A stretch of 64,000 nt of DNA, taken from NCBI RefSeq assembly GCF_023838525.1, contig NZ_JAHUQD010000006.1, positions 1-64,000 of the forward strand, written 5' to 3'. Source of the DNA: Caldicoprobacter algeriensis (GTDB lineage Bacteria > Bacillota > Clostridia > Caldicoprobacterales > Caldicoprobacteraceae). Below, one piece after another: positions 8,896 through 17,573 of this stretch. The notes under the pieces were generated by a model. It was given only the letters and a program-made list of their open reading frames with translations, searched no databases and was not told the origin of the DNA. Numbering within the stretch: position 1 is the stretch's first letter; each line of letters starts with the position of its first letter. Made by a program: the position numbers and the translations under genes.

Positions 8896-9576
8896 GTGGA
8901 AAAGAGGTATATAAAGAACATAGGTACGCTTACCTGCGAAGGGCAAGAAAGAATGTTTCAAACGACGGCTGCTGTGGTTGGTGCAGGAGGAATCGGTGGG
9001 TTTGTGATAGAAGGGCTGGCACGCCTTGGAGTGAAAGAGATCGTGGTAGTCGATAAGGATGTATTTGATGAGACAAACTTAAACAGGCAGGTTTTATCCA
9101 CCGTTAACAATCTGGGCAGCCCCAAAGTCATCGAGGCTGAAAGGAGGGTGAAGGAAATAAATCCAAGGGTGCGTTTTCAGTCCGTCAGCCAGAAAGCCTG
9201 TCTGGAGAATCTCCATGATTTTCTGGGAGAAACAGATTATATATTTGATGCCACTGATAATATCGAGATAAGGAAGGAGCTATCTAAGTTTGTGCAAGAC
9301 ACCGATAAAGTTCTGATCCATGGTGGATGTGCGGGATGGTATGTGCAGGTGACGGTAATAACAAAACATACACCATCTATAGAAAGGCTCTTTAGAGACG
9401 CCAGTGATCAGGGGGCTGAGAAAGTGCTTGGGAACCCGGTGTTTGCGCCCATGCTGACGGCAGCCCTTGAGCTTTCCGAGTTCTGTAAACTTGTATCAGG
9501 TAAGGGGAAGCCCCTTGCGGGCAAGTGCTTGGTTGTCAATCTTTTGACAAACGAATACAGGGTTTTTGAATTTTAG
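8896..9576 (+). CDS. ThiF/MoeB-family adenylyltransferase
   Basis: A 226-residue E1-like protein. GAGGIGGFVIEGLARLGV is the nucleotide-binding glycine motif, and DETNLNRQVL is the family R-finger region; DATDN follows. It should adenylate the C-terminal glycine of the MoaD-like protein encoded just upstream. The GTG start follows the stop of that gene by 7 bases. No CXXC zinc pairs stand out in the sequence, so it may be a HesA/TcdA-like variant instead of classical MoeB. Confidence 0.85.
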   Translation: MEKRYIKNIGTLTCEGQERMFQTTAAVVGAGGIGGFVIEGLARLGVKEIVVVDKDVFDETNLNRQVLSTVNNLGSPKVIEAERRVKEINPRVRFQSVSQKACLENLHDFLGETDYIFDATDNIEIRKELSKFVQDTDKVLIHGGCAGWYVQVTVITKHTPSIERLFRDASDQGAEKVLGNPVFAPMLTAALELSEFCKLVSGKGKPLAGKCLVVNLLTNEYRVFEF

Positions 9577-9755
9577 ATGTCTTTCCGAGCCATTGCAGCC
9601 TAAGAAGGGAAACACCAATGATACTTTAGGTTTTTCCTTTATGGTGCTTTGGCCGATAGGGTGCAGTTTGCGGGAAACCGCTGCGCCTCCCGCTTTGGAA
9701 AGGAAGGACGGGGTAGAAGGGATGTTCTTTTGCCTTTTTAAAGCGGGGAGCGTCC
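9573..9755 (+). promoter_or_regulatory. Moco/Tuco-type riboswitch
   Basis: Sequence blocks of the molybdenum-cofactor RNA motif are visible: TCCGAGCC at 9584-9591, GCTGCGCCTCCCGC at 9680-9693 and GGAAAGGA at 9697-9704. Downstream, AAAGCGGGGAGCG (about 9740-9752) can pair with CGCCTCCCGCTTT, followed by CCCTTTTTTAG, which looks like an expression platform with terminator. In this class the aptamer senses the molybdo- or tungsto-pterin cofactor and controls transport or synthesis genes, which fits the tungstate transporter and cofactor genes downstream. Assignment is from remembered consensus, not from a covariance search. Confidence 0.72.
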
Positions 9756-9772
9756 CTTTTTTAGTTGTAACT

Positions 9773-10055
9773 CGGCAAGAAGACTTCATCTTCTGCAAGT
9801 GTGAGATGAACTGCATGAAAGAAAATATCTTGCAAATCTTGATGTTGTCAGGCAGTCAGTGATGAGTATGTGAACCATACTGAGAGAGTGAGGGTACTCG
9901 CCCCGAGAGCCAATATGCTCATGTGATTACGTATGTGAGCTACGAGAGAGTCGCTGGAACGGGTTCCTTTGCAGCAGAATGAAGAATAAGGGGGAGTTGG
10001 CTGTCCAGCTTCTCTTGGAGCTCATGTCCCTATGGTAGATGGTGGTTACTTTATG
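9773..10055 (+). mobile_element. tnpB-less IS605-type right end, omega-RNA-like remnant
   Basis: This stretch has no gene. It starts with CAAGAAGACTTCATCTTCTG and carries GTCAGTGATGAGTATGTGAACC, then several pairing segments and an end ...GGTGGTTACTTTATG. The region at 16546-16775 has the same sequence blocks in the same order. The layout resembles the 3' end of IS200/IS605 elements that contain tnpB, where a guide-like RNA is made. No tnpA or tnpB frame is present. It sits between the riboswitch and the tungstate transporter. Confidence 0.5.
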
Positions 10056-10092
10056 AGAATATGTAGAATTTTAAAGAGGAGGCACTTTGGCA

Positions 10093-10890
10093 ATGAAAAG
10101 GTATGCGATGTTACTTTTGATGTTAGTTGTATTATTTACAGGCTGCCAAAGGTTAAAGCCTGCAACTACATTAAAAATAGCTACCACCACTAGCATATAC
10201 GACAGCGGCTTTTTGGATTTTGTATTTCCATCCTTTGAGGAGGAGTATGGCATTAAGCTCAATTTTATTTCTGTCGGCAGCGGGCAGGCCGTTAAGATGT
10301 TTAGGAATAAAGACGTTAATGGGATAATCATACACGAGAAATCATTTTTGTATGAGCTTCTGGATGAAGGATATATAAATGGGTATATCCCATTGGTCTA
10401 TAACCGTTTTATACTTGTTGGTCCTAAGGATGCAAAAAGTTTGTTTGAAAATGCCAGTTCCATTCAGGAGGCTTTTTTAATAATCAAAAACAATGATTTG
10501 CCATTTGTGTCCCGCGCTGACAACTCGGCGACTTATATAAGGGAGCTTGAGATATGGAATTTGGCAAGGACCCAGCCCGATTTCGATGGTTATATAAAAT
10601 CGGGACAGGGCATGGGCATGAGCTTGAACCTTGCAAACGAAAAGCGGGCTTTTATCCTTACTGATGAAGCTACTTTTTATAAGATGAAAGATAAGCTGGA
10701 CAGCTTGGATGTAATTTATCAAGGCCCGAATGAAGAGGTCTTGATGAATGTTTACTATTTTGCCCTTTCTTCTGCGAGAGAGGAGGTGCCAATTTTTGAG
10801 GAATTTTTTAAAGGCAGCAAGTTTAAGGCACTGGTTGAAGAGTTTAATCAGAAGTACTTTAAAAATCAGGTTTATAAATTGTGCGAATAA
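10093..10890 (+). CDS. tupA: Tungstate ABC transporter, substrate-binding lipoprotein
   Basis: A signal peptide ends in a lipobox (LFTGCQ), and the mature protein begins with the family motif ATTTSIYDSGFLDFV. Further family blocks are VGSGQA, FVSRADNSATY and GQGMGMSLN. TupA binds tungstate with very high affinity outside the cell. Start chosen at the ATG at 10093, since GAGGAGG lies 10 bases upstream; a TTG 6 bases earlier is too close to it. It is first gene of tupABC, downstream of a Moco/Tuco-type riboswitch. Confidence 0.88.
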   Translation: MKRYAMLLLMLVVLFTGCQRLKPATTLKIATTTSIYDSGFLDFVFPSFEEEYGIKLNFISVGSGQAVKMFRNKDVNGIIIHEKSFLYELLDEGYINGYIPLVYNRFILVGPKDAKSLFENASSIQEAFLIIKNNDLPFVSRADNSATYIRELEIWNLARTQPDFDGYIKSGQGMGMSLNLANEKRAFILTDEATFYKMKDKLDSLDVIYQGPNEEVLMNVYYFALSSAREEVPIFEEFFKGSKFKALVEEFNQKYFKNQVYKLCE

Positions 10891-10917
10891 TTTAAAAACA
10901 GCATTGAGGTAGGGGCA

Positions 10918-11550
10918 ATGGTGGGCAATATTGTCTTATCGACACTTATTGTGTGTATTCCGTCAACTTTGATTTCGATACTGCTTGCTGTACCCTCAGG
11001 GTATATTCTCAAAATTAAAAGGTTTAAAGGGCGAAGGTTTATAATTAGAGCGGTGTATACCCTGTCGGGACTGCCGCCGGTTTTGGCGGGGCTGGTGGTG
11101 TATATGATGCTTTCTAATAAAGGGCCGCTGGGATTTTTGAACATCCTTTTTACCAAGTGGGCTATGGTTATTGCCCAGGTGATTTTGATAGTGCCCATTG
11201 TAATACTGTACACCTTATCGGGGCTTAAAAATATCTTTGTACTGCTGGATAACCTTGATTACCTGGATATAAGGGGCAAGAAAAGATACCTCATTATGAT
11301 ACGGGAGTATTCACGGGAACTCATATATGCGTCGGTATTGGGGCTCTCCCGAGCAATCTCCGAGGTGGGGGCGGTGCTCATTGTGGGTGGCAACATCGAG
11401 GGCGAGACCAGGATACTGACAACTGCCATAATCCATGAGGTTTCAAAGGGTGAGTTTTCTCGAGCGCTTATGTTGGGCCTGATTTTGCTTGCTATTTCTT
11501 TTGGGTTCAATACAGCTTTGCAGGTGTTGCAGGGTGATATAGTTGATTGA
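10918..11550 (+). CDS. tupB: Tungstate ABC transporter, permease
   Basis: A 210-residue membrane protein with about five hydrophobic helices and the ABC-permease EAA-like loop SRAISEVGAVLIVGGNI. In this family it forms the homodimeric channel for tungstate. It follows tupA by 27 bases and its end overlaps the ATPase gene start by 8 bases. The ATG follows GAGGTAGGGGCA. Confidence 0.87.
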   Translation: MVGNIVLSTLIVCIPSTLISILLAVPSGYILKIKRFKGRRFIIRAVYTLSGLPPVLAGLVVYMMLSNKGPLGFLNILFTKWAMVIAQVILIVPIVILYTLSGLKNIFVLLDNLDYLDIRGKKRYLIMIREYSRELIYASVLGLSRAISEVGAVLIVGGNIEGETRILTTAIIHEVSKGEFSRALMLGLILLAISFGFNTALQVLQGDIVD

Positions 11551-12112
11551 GGTAAAGAATGTAGAGAAATACATAGGAGATAAGCTGCTGTTTTACTGCG
11601 AAAGTTTAAAGTTTGAGAAAAGAGGTTTGTATATCATAAAAGGGCCAAACGGCTGCGGCAAGACCACTTTTTTAAGAATGTTGTTTGGCAAGGACGGGGA
11701 TTTTAAAGGTGTGATTAAAAATGCGTTCGACAAAAGAGTTATGCTTCCTCAGCAGCCATACTTTTTCAAAGGAAGCGTGCTTTATAACATATTCCTGGGG
11801 GCAGGATGTGGCGCGCTTACTAGAGTCCGTAGTGTGCTGGATAAGTTTTCAATTAACCCCGATGCCAACATTTTTTCTCTTTCGCTGGGACAAAGGCAGC
11901 TTATAGCATTTTTAAGGGCGTTTTATACTGATTCGGAGGTTTTATTTCTAGATGAGCCCGACACATACCTGGATGGCCGGGTCAAAAACTTTATGTTTGA
12001 ACTTATATCGCAGGATTCGAGTAAGAGATGCATAATAACGGTAACCCATGATTCCACAATAGCTGTCCCGGCCAAAACTATCTGGTTTGAGGATTGTTGC
12101 ATAAAGTGTTAA
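11543..12112 (+). CDS. tupC: Tungstate ABC transporter, ATPase
   Basis: This 189-residue ABC ATPase has Walker A GPNGCGKTT, signature LSLGQRQ, Walker B LFLDEPD and the H-loop VTHD. It is shorter than most importer ATPases and has no C-terminal regulatory domain. The TTG start lies inside the end of tupB, which implies coupled translation. It powers tungstate uptake with the two preceding products. Confidence 0.87.
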   Translation: MIEVKNVEKYIGDKLLFYCESLKFEKRGLYIIKGPNGCGKTTFLRMLFGKDGDFKGVIKNAFDKRVMLPQQPYFFKGSVLYNIFLGAGCGALTRVRSVLDKFSINPDANIFSLSLGQRQLIAFLRAFYTDSEVLFLDEPDTYLDGRVKNFMFELISQDSSKRCIITVTHDSTIAVPAKTIWFEDCCIKC

Positions 12113-12232
12113 ATTTTAGGATAAACCCGCGCGTATTTAAGCGATGTTGCTGTAAATTGCTATGCACTTTGTAGGGTTGTAACTCGCTGTTTTGTTGATT
12201 GAAAATATGAAAATGGAGTGGGTGATAAATAT

Positions 12233-13450
12233 ATGAAGGTTTTTAAAACCGAATCCGAAGTATTTGATATCTTGCAGCAAGAGTTTTCTGGTTTTATCCC
12301 GGATATCGAAAGGGTGCCGCTGTATGAAGCGGCTGATCGAATTTGTGCAAAGGATATTGAAGCAAATATAGATGTCCCACATTTTGACAAGTCAACGGTG
12401 GATGGATATGCCGTTAGGTGCCAAAGAACATTTGCGGCCAACGATGAGAATCCGGCTGTTTTTGACCTTATAGGGGAGGTTAAGACAGGGGAGATACCGG
12501 ATTTTAAAATACAAGAGGGTCAGGCGGCAAAGATTTTTACGGGTGGCGCCGTCCCTAAAGGTGCTGACGCCGTGGTCATGCTAGAGAATACCGTTGAGCA
12601 GGAGGGGAAGGTCTTCGTCTTTAAGCCGGCAAGGCCGAATGAGAACATCTTGAAAAGAGGAGAAGATGTGGGTAAGGGTTGCACAATCGTGAAGAAATAC
12701 CAGAGGCTCAGGGCACCACAAATAGGCGTTTTGGCAGCGGTGGGCCAGAAGGAAGTAGAGGTTTTCTCAAGGCTCAAGGTGGGGATCATTTCAACCGGCG
12801 ATGAGATAATCATGCAGGACCAGCCCCTGGAGGGAGCAAAAATTTACGATGTAAACTCATACACTCTGTACAGCGCACTGAAACAGGAATATGCTGTTCC
12901 GAAGTTGTACGGGATTGTAAAGGATGATTATGAGGCTTTGGTAGGCATTCTTTCAAGAGCTGTTTCAGAGAACGACGTTGTGCTAATATCAGGTGGCAGT
13001 TCGGTTGGAACGTATGACAACACGCTGAGGGCCATACAAAGTTTGGATGAGGCCAGAATCCTGGTTGATGGGATATCAATAAAGCCCGGGAAGCCCACTA
13101 TTATAGCAAAAGCAGGTAATAAAGCAGTGTTTGGACTTCCGGGGCATCCAGTGTCGTGCCTGTTTATATTTAAATTCTTTGTTAAAAAGCTGTTTGATAT
13201 ACTGCTGCATCAACAGGATACAGCCGGTGGTAAGGTTTTGGCAAGGCTGAAATCGGGTTTTGCTGCTTCAAGCGGCAGGACCGAGTTCGTATTTGTAAAG
13301 CTGATTTACTCGGATGAGATTTTAGCAGAGCCTTTGTACGGAAAATCCGGTTCGATAAATCTTCTGAACAATGCATCGGGGTATGTCAAGATTGAGGCAA
13401 CAAGGACGGGTTTGAAGCCGGGGGATTTGGTTGAGGTGGTGTTGCTGTGA
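12233..13450 (+). CDS. moeA: Molybdopterin molybdotransferase, first MoeA paralogue
   Basis: MoeA inserts the metal into adenylylated molybdopterin. The 405-residue product shows VDGYAV, FTGGAVPKGADAVVM, STGDEI, SGGSSVGTYDNT, KPGKPTI and GLPGHPVS, all MoeA family blocks. The start is set at the ATG at 12233, 7 bases after GGTGA; a GTG 15 bases earlier is in frame. It is followed by a second MoeA whose GTG start overlaps this stop, so both are made from one message. Confidence 0.9.
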   Translation: MKVFKTESEVFDILQQEFSGFIPDIERVPLYEAADRICAKDIEANIDVPHFDKSTVDGYAVRCQRTFAANDENPAVFDLIGEVKTGEIPDFKIQEGQAAKIFTGGAVPKGADAVVMLENTVEQEGKVFVFKPARPNENILKRGEDVGKGCTIVKKYQRLRAPQIGVLAAVGQKEVEVFSRLKVGIISTGDEIIMQDQPLEGAKIYDVNSYTLYSALKQEYAVPKLYGIVKDDYEALVGILSRAVSENDVVLISGGSSVGTYDNTLRAIQSLDEARILVDGISIKPGKPTIIAKAGNKAVFGLPGHPVSCLFIFKFFVKKLFDILLHQQDTAGGKVLARLKSGFAASSGRTEFVFVKLIYSDEILAEPLYGKSGSINLLNNASGYVKIEATRTGLKPGDLVEVVLL

Positions 13451-14610
13451 AGGATTATCATTTCGCTGCTGTGGTGCCCGATGTGGCAAGGGATAGAATA
13501 GAAAAAATTTTAAAGGAATATTTGGTTTTAGGGAAAGAAACAATTTCAATATACGAAGCCGGTAATCGTTTTGCCTCCCAGGATTATTTTTCGGTAAATA
13601 CCTGTCCGCCTGTTGATGTTGCTGCCATGGATGGATATGCGGTAAACGCGCAGGAAACGTATGATGCCACCGATGCGCAGCCCAAGATGATTCAAAACTT
13701 TGAAGTCGTTCAAACGGGACACAGCATAAAAAGCTTTGACGCTGTGGTACCCTTTGAAGAGGCGCAAAAAGAGGATAGGGGTATAAAGATTTTTAAAAGC
13801 TATTATCCACGCCAGAACGTTCGATTGAAAGGCGAGGACGTACAGAAAGGCCAGGTGATAGTGAAAAAGGGAGAGCTACTTACCGAGTTTGAGCAGGTGT
13901 ATTTGAAAGTGGGGGGATACAGGGAAGTTGAGGTTTATAAAATGCCCAAGGTGGCCTTTCTGCCCACCGGCGATGAGCTTGTGGACGTGATTGAAAGAGA
14001 AGACCAGCTTGTAGAGTTTAATTCGGTGATCTTCAGCAATCTGCTAAAGAAATATGGGTTTGATGTAAGCGTTTTTGAGCCAGCACCTAATGATATTGCT
14101 GAACTTACAGGCAGAATGGAAAATCTCTTGAGAAAATATGACGTATTATTTATAAATGGCGGCTCCTCAAAGGGAGATATGGACTTAACTGCCGAGGCCA
14201 TTTCCAGGCTGGGAGAGGTGATTGTGCACGGCGTGGCAATAAAACCCGGCAAACCCACCATTATTGGCAGGGTGGACAAAAAGCTGGTGATGGGGCTTCC
14301 GGGGTACCCCGTTTCTATGTTCTTTGCAGTGATGGAGCTGTTTTTGAAGGCATTCTTCAATGCTTATAACTTAAACCCAAAGCAAAAGACGATTTGGGCA
14401 TTGCTTGAGAGAAGGCTTTTTTCGGATATGGGAGCTGAGGAGTACATCAGGGTGAGCATAGAAGATGACCAGGGCAGGAATCTGGCCAGGGTGCTCAAGA
14501 GGGGTGCAAGCGTGATATCGAGCTTAAAAAGGGCAGACGGATATATAGTGATCCCCGTTAATGCGGATCTATTGGAAGAGGGAAGCCTTGTCGAGGTTAA
14601 ATTGATTTAA
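13447..14610 (+). CDS. Second, divergent MoeA paralogue
   Basis: A 387-residue MoeA homologue with AMDGYAV, PTGDELV, NGGSSKGDMDLT, KPGKPTI and GLPGYPVS. The GTG start overlaps the stop of the first MoeA. In the middle it has PFEEAQ where the first copy has AVVMLEN, so its substrate-handling region is divergent. Organisms using both Mo and W often hold two MoeA proteins, and one may favour tungsten; that split here is inference. Confidence 0.85.
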   Translation: MKDYHFAAVVPDVARDRIEKILKEYLVLGKETISIYEAGNRFASQDYFSVNTCPPVDVAAMDGYAVNAQETYDATDAQPKMIQNFEVVQTGHSIKSFDAVVPFEEAQKEDRGIKIFKSYYPRQNVRLKGEDVQKGQVIVKKGELLTEFEQVYLKVGGYREVEVYKMPKVAFLPTGDELVDVIEREDQLVEFNSVIFSNLLKKYGFDVSVFEPAPNDIAELTGRMENLLRKYDVLFINGGSSKGDMDLTAEAISRLGEVIVHGVAIKPGKPTIIGRVDKKLVMGLPGYPVSMFFAVMELFLKAFFNAYNLNPKQKTIWALLERRLFSDMGAEEYIRVSIEDDQGRNLARVLKRGASVISSLKRADGYIVIPVNADLLEEGSLVEVKLI

Positions 14611-14626
14611 AAAGGTGAGAGGTAAG

Positions 14627-15559
14627 ATGCGAGACGGATTCTCCAGGGAAATTGAATATTTGAGGCTTTCAATAACCGAGAGGTGCAATTTTTTCTGCAG
14701 GTACTGCAGGACAAGGGATGTATGCGCTTGTGATACTGATGCCGGGGAGCTTACAAAGCAAGACGTGTTCAGGATAATTTCCGCTTTTAAAAAGCTGGGC
14801 ATAAAGAAGCTCAGGCTTACCGGCGGTGAACCTTTTTTGAGGAATGATGTATTTGACATAATAGACTTTGCGTATGATTTGGGGATACAGAATATAAACG
14901 TTACCACCAACGGCTTTTTGCATGATGACTGTATTCAGAGGATTATTGAAAGCAGGCTGAGCGGCATCAATATTTCTCTTGATACGCTGGATAGACAAAA
15001 ATACCGTGAATTAACCGGTGTGGACGGGCTTGATGTGGTGGTAAATGCCATCCAAACGCTGTCGAGGTTTAAGAGGGTAAAGCTCAATGCGGTTTTATTG
15101 AAAACGGTAAATTTCGATGAGGTGGAGGATTTAATCTTGTTTGCCAAAACCAACAACGTCGTTGTGAGGTTTATTGAGCTTATGCCCATTGGGGTGGCCA
15201 ACCGCATATTTAACAAGGAGTTTGTGAGCACGCACGACGTCTTGAAAAGGTTTAAAGATTTTCAAAAGGTTGATGGCTGTGAAAAATCTGTTGCAAAATA
15301 CTATTACATCAAAGATTTTGACAGCGTTGTAGGTTTTATAAGAGCGATATCGGACCATTTTTGCAGCCGGTGCAATAAGGTGAGGGTCTCATCAAAAGGT
15401 ATTCTTCATAACTGCCTTTTTGATGAAGATGGGCTTGACCTTAAAGAACACCTCAGCTCAGAGGATGTTTTGGCCGAGAGGATAAAGCAGTTCGTTATGA
15501 AAAAGAAATTTACAAGGAGCGCAACCACAAACGCAATGATGTTTAAGATAGGAGGTTGA
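14627..15559 (+). CDS. moaA: GTP 3',8-cyclase
   Basis: This radical-SAM enzyme starts molybdopterin synthesis from GTP. The N-terminal CNFFCRYC is the SAM cluster motif, LTGGEPFLR follows, and the C-terminal cluster is FCSRCNKVRVSS with a later NCLF. The start at the ATG at 14627 gives the normal N-terminus (MRDGFSREIEYLRLS); the GTG at 14615 would add four residues. Length 310 is normal. The C-terminus reads MMFKIGG, the family's GG tail. Confidence 0.93.
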   Translation: MRDGFSREIEYLRLSITERCNFFCRYCRTRDVCACDTDAGELTKQDVFRIISAFKKLGIKKLRLTGGEPFLRNDVFDIIDFAYDLGIQNINVTTNGFLHDDCIQRIIESRLSGINISLDTLDRQKYRELTGVDGLDVVVNAIQTLSRFKRVKLNAVLLKTVNFDEVEDLILFAKTNNVVVRFIELMPIGVANRIFNKEFVSTHDVLKRFKDFQKVDGCEKSVAKYYYIKDFDSVVGFIRAISDHFCSRCNKVRVSSKGILHNCLFDEDGLDLKEHLSSEDVLAERIKQFVMKKKFTRSATTNAMMFKIGG

Positions 15560-15565
15560 AAAACA

Positions 15566-16504
15566 ATGGATTTTTCCCATCTAAACGGTGAAGGTTTACC
15601 TCAGATGGTGGACGTGTCACAAAAGGATGCAACGCACAGGGTTGCAAAAGCAAGCGGCAGAATATATGTGGGGGATAAAGTTATAGCCGCAATACAGAAT
15701 TCTGACATACCAAAAGGAGATATATTTACCACTGCAAAGCTTGCCGGTGTAATGGCTGCCAAGAAGACGTCGGAGCTTATTCCGCTTTGCCATAATATAT
15801 TTTTGTCATACATCGATATTTCGTATTCTGTAAACCAGGAGGAAGGCTATATAGAAGCCACATCCGAGGTGAGGACCAGTGCTCAGACAGGCGCCGAAAT
15901 GGAAGCCCTTACTGCTGTTTTGGTGTTCCTGGAGACGGTATATGATATGTGCAAGGCTGTAGAGAAAAACATGGTGATAACCGATGTCAGGGTGATCGAG
16001 AAGAAGGGCGGGAAGTCGGGTGACTGGGCGTTTGTGGGTGCATTTTCAAGAAGCGATAAGGGGCTGGGCAGGGTCGTTTCGATTAATATAAGCAAGCAAA
16101 AGGGTACTCCCAAACAACCTGTAAGCGAGGCGGTGCTGATTGAGAATTTCGGGATAGAGGGGGATGCCCATGCAGGAACGGGACACAGACAGGTTAGCCT
16201 GCTTGATGTTACCAGCATAAGAAAAATGGAGCAGTATGGGCTAAAGGGCCTTTGTTTTGGCAAGTTTGCCGAAAACATTACAACTGAAGGGCTTGATTTA
16301 AGCAAAATTGATATTGGCACAAGGCTTAAAATTGGGGATGAGGTGGTGCTTGAGATAAGCCAAATAGGCAAGAAATGTTATGGGGATGGATGCGAGATAG
16401 CCAGGACGGTAGGAGTATGCATAATGCCCAAAGAAGGCCTGTTTGCCAGAGTAATTAGGGGCGGGAAAATAAAGGTAGGAGATTGTATAGAGGTCATGGG
16501 TTGA
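15566..16504 (+). CDS. moaC: MoaC-MOSC fusion protein
   Basis: Residues 1-160 are MoaC, the cyclic pyranopterin monophosphate synthase (MVDVSQKDATHRVA, KKTSELIPLCHN, GAEMEALTAV, and KSGDW at the end). Residues about 165-312 are a MOSC domain (GIEGDAHAGTGHRQVSLL, FAENITTEGLDL, then KKCYGDGCEI with the MOSC cysteine). MOSC domains carry sulfur in cofactor sulfuration or metal handling. The start follows AGGAGGTTGAAAAACA. Fusion of the two domains is known in Clostridia. Confidence 0.92.
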   Translation: MDFSHLNGEGLPQMVDVSQKDATHRVAKASGRIYVGDKVIAAIQNSDIPKGDIFTTAKLAGVMAAKKTSELIPLCHNIFLSYIDISYSVNQEEGYIEATSEVRTSAQTGAEMEALTAVLVFLETVYDMCKAVEKNMVITDVRVIEKKGGKSGDWAFVGAFSRSDKGLGRVVSINISKQKGTPKQPVSEAVLIENFGIEGDAHAGTGHRQVSLLDVTSIRKMEQYGLKGLCFGKFAENITTEGLDLSKIDIGTRLKIGDEVVLEISQIGKKCYGDGCEIARTVGVCIMPKEGLFARVIRGGKIKVGDCIEVMG

Positions 16505-16545
16505 GCATTGCTTTTAAAAGTACGCGTTTGGGTTTATCCCCAAAT

Positions 16546-16775
16546 ACGCAAGAAAACGTCATCTTCTACAAGATGGAAATGAATTGCTAAAAATGTGATA
16601 AGATGAGATATTTCTCAGCTGGTGTCTAATGTACAAAACTCGAAGTAGCTGGCGAGTCTGCTGTTAAGCAGATAGTCAGTAATGAGCGTGTGGACCAGCT
16701 TGTGGGAATAAGGGTAGCCTAGATTACCAAACTTTTCAGGAAGCCACCGCCTGTATAGGTAGTTGGCAGTTTATG
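16546..16775 (+). mobile_element. Second tnpB-less IS605-type right end, omega-RNA-like remnant
   Basis: There is no gene in this spacer. It repeats blocks of the 9773-10055 region: CAAGAAAACGTCATCTTCTA, then GTCAGTAATGAGCGTGTGGACC. It ends in AAGCCACCGCCTGTATAGG...TTGGCAGTTTATG, a short hairpin with a CAGTTTA-type tail typical of IS605-family right ends. A GCGTTTGGG/CCCAAATACGC hairpin lies just before it at 16524-16549. No transposase frame is present. Confidence 0.5.
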
Positions 16776-16816
16776 TAAATTTTCTGCAAGTAATATTAAT
16801 TGAGGAATGCCGTCTA

Positions 16817-17314
16817 TCAATTGCTGTTGCGGCCGCATTCCCTTTCATTCTCGAGAAGGATGTTCAATCCATGATCCAGTATGGGAAGGACTGCCTGGAT
16901 ACATTCCACTGCAGCTTTTGGTGAGCCGGGAAGGTTGATTATAAGGCTGTTTTTATAGATACCCGAAATGCCGCGGGAAAGATAGCTCCTTTTTGTTATC
17001 TTGCCGGTTTCGTGTCTTATAAGTTCTGAAATTCCCGGGGTTTGCTTTTCAATCAGCTCAAGGGTTGCTTCGGGAGTTACGTCCCTCTGGTAAAACCCTG
17101 TACCGCCGGTTGTCAGAATGAGGTTTGCTCCGGCTCTTGCTGCTTCAACTATAGCCTCTTTTATCTGCTGTTTGTCATCAGGTACTATTTTGTAGTAGAC
17201 GTTTGAAAAGCCTTGAGCTTGTAGTATATCAATTAGTTGTTTGCCACTTAAGTCCTCTCGCAATCCCTGTGAGCATTTATCTGAACAGGTTATTACCGCG
17301 AAGGTGAAACTCAT
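16817..17314 (-). CDS. mogA: Molybdopterin adenylyltransferase (MogA/MoaB family)
   Basis: A 165-residue protein with the family blocks VITCSDKCSQG, LILTTGGTGFYQRDVTPEAT and INLPGSPKAAVE. It adenylylates molybdopterin for MoeA. It is the only cofactor gene here on the minus strand and converges on moaC-MOSC. A ribosome binding site GGAGGAAT precedes the start. Confidence 0.9.
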   Translation of the reverse strand: MSFTFAVITCSDKCSQGLREDLSGKQLIDILQAQGFSNVYYKIVPDDKQQIKEAIVEAARAGANLILTTGGTGFYQRDVTPEATLELIEKQTPGISELIRHETGKITKRSYLSRGISGIYKNSLIINLPGSPKAAVECIQAVLPILDHGLNILLENERECGRNSN

Positions 17315-17543
17315 ATTTATTCCTCCTTGTTGCTTTCATTTTTAATTCTTTAACTATTTTAACACAGAATGGAAAGCCTTACATTTTTTTAGCGATTGAT
17401 GTAAATGTGTGGTACAGCTGGTTGTATCGCTTGATTTCTGCCGTTTCAGTTGCATTGCTTTGCCGTATTCTTCGCAAGTTGTTTTAAGCTACACAGCTTG
17501 TCTTTGTGCCTTTTAAGGAGATAGCCTTGCTTAAAACATAAAA
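17315..17543. other. Spacer between mogA and the tRNA-Ser fragment
   Basis: About 230 bases with no supported gene or RNA. It lies upstream of mogA and should hold the mogA promoter; a TTAACACAGAATGG stretch at about 17360 shows nothing decisive. Confidence 0.4.
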
Positions 17544-17563
17544 CTTCCAGGAAACCCTGGAAG
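17544..17563 (-). terminator. Terminator after the tRNA-Ser gene
   Basis: On the minus strand an 8-bp stem CTTCCAGG/CCTGGAAG with a 4-nt loop is followed by TTTTATGTTTT, just after the tRNA 3' end. Confidence 0.75.
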
Positions 17564-17573
17564 CCTCTTACCC

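Noticed and set aside
12113-12232. Regulatory RNA before moeA
   Set aside because: No stable hairpin or known aptamer block was seen in this 120-base spacer.
9773-16775. Complete IS605-type element with tnpA or tnpB
   Set aside because: No transposase or TnpB frame is present near any of the three right-end-like regions.
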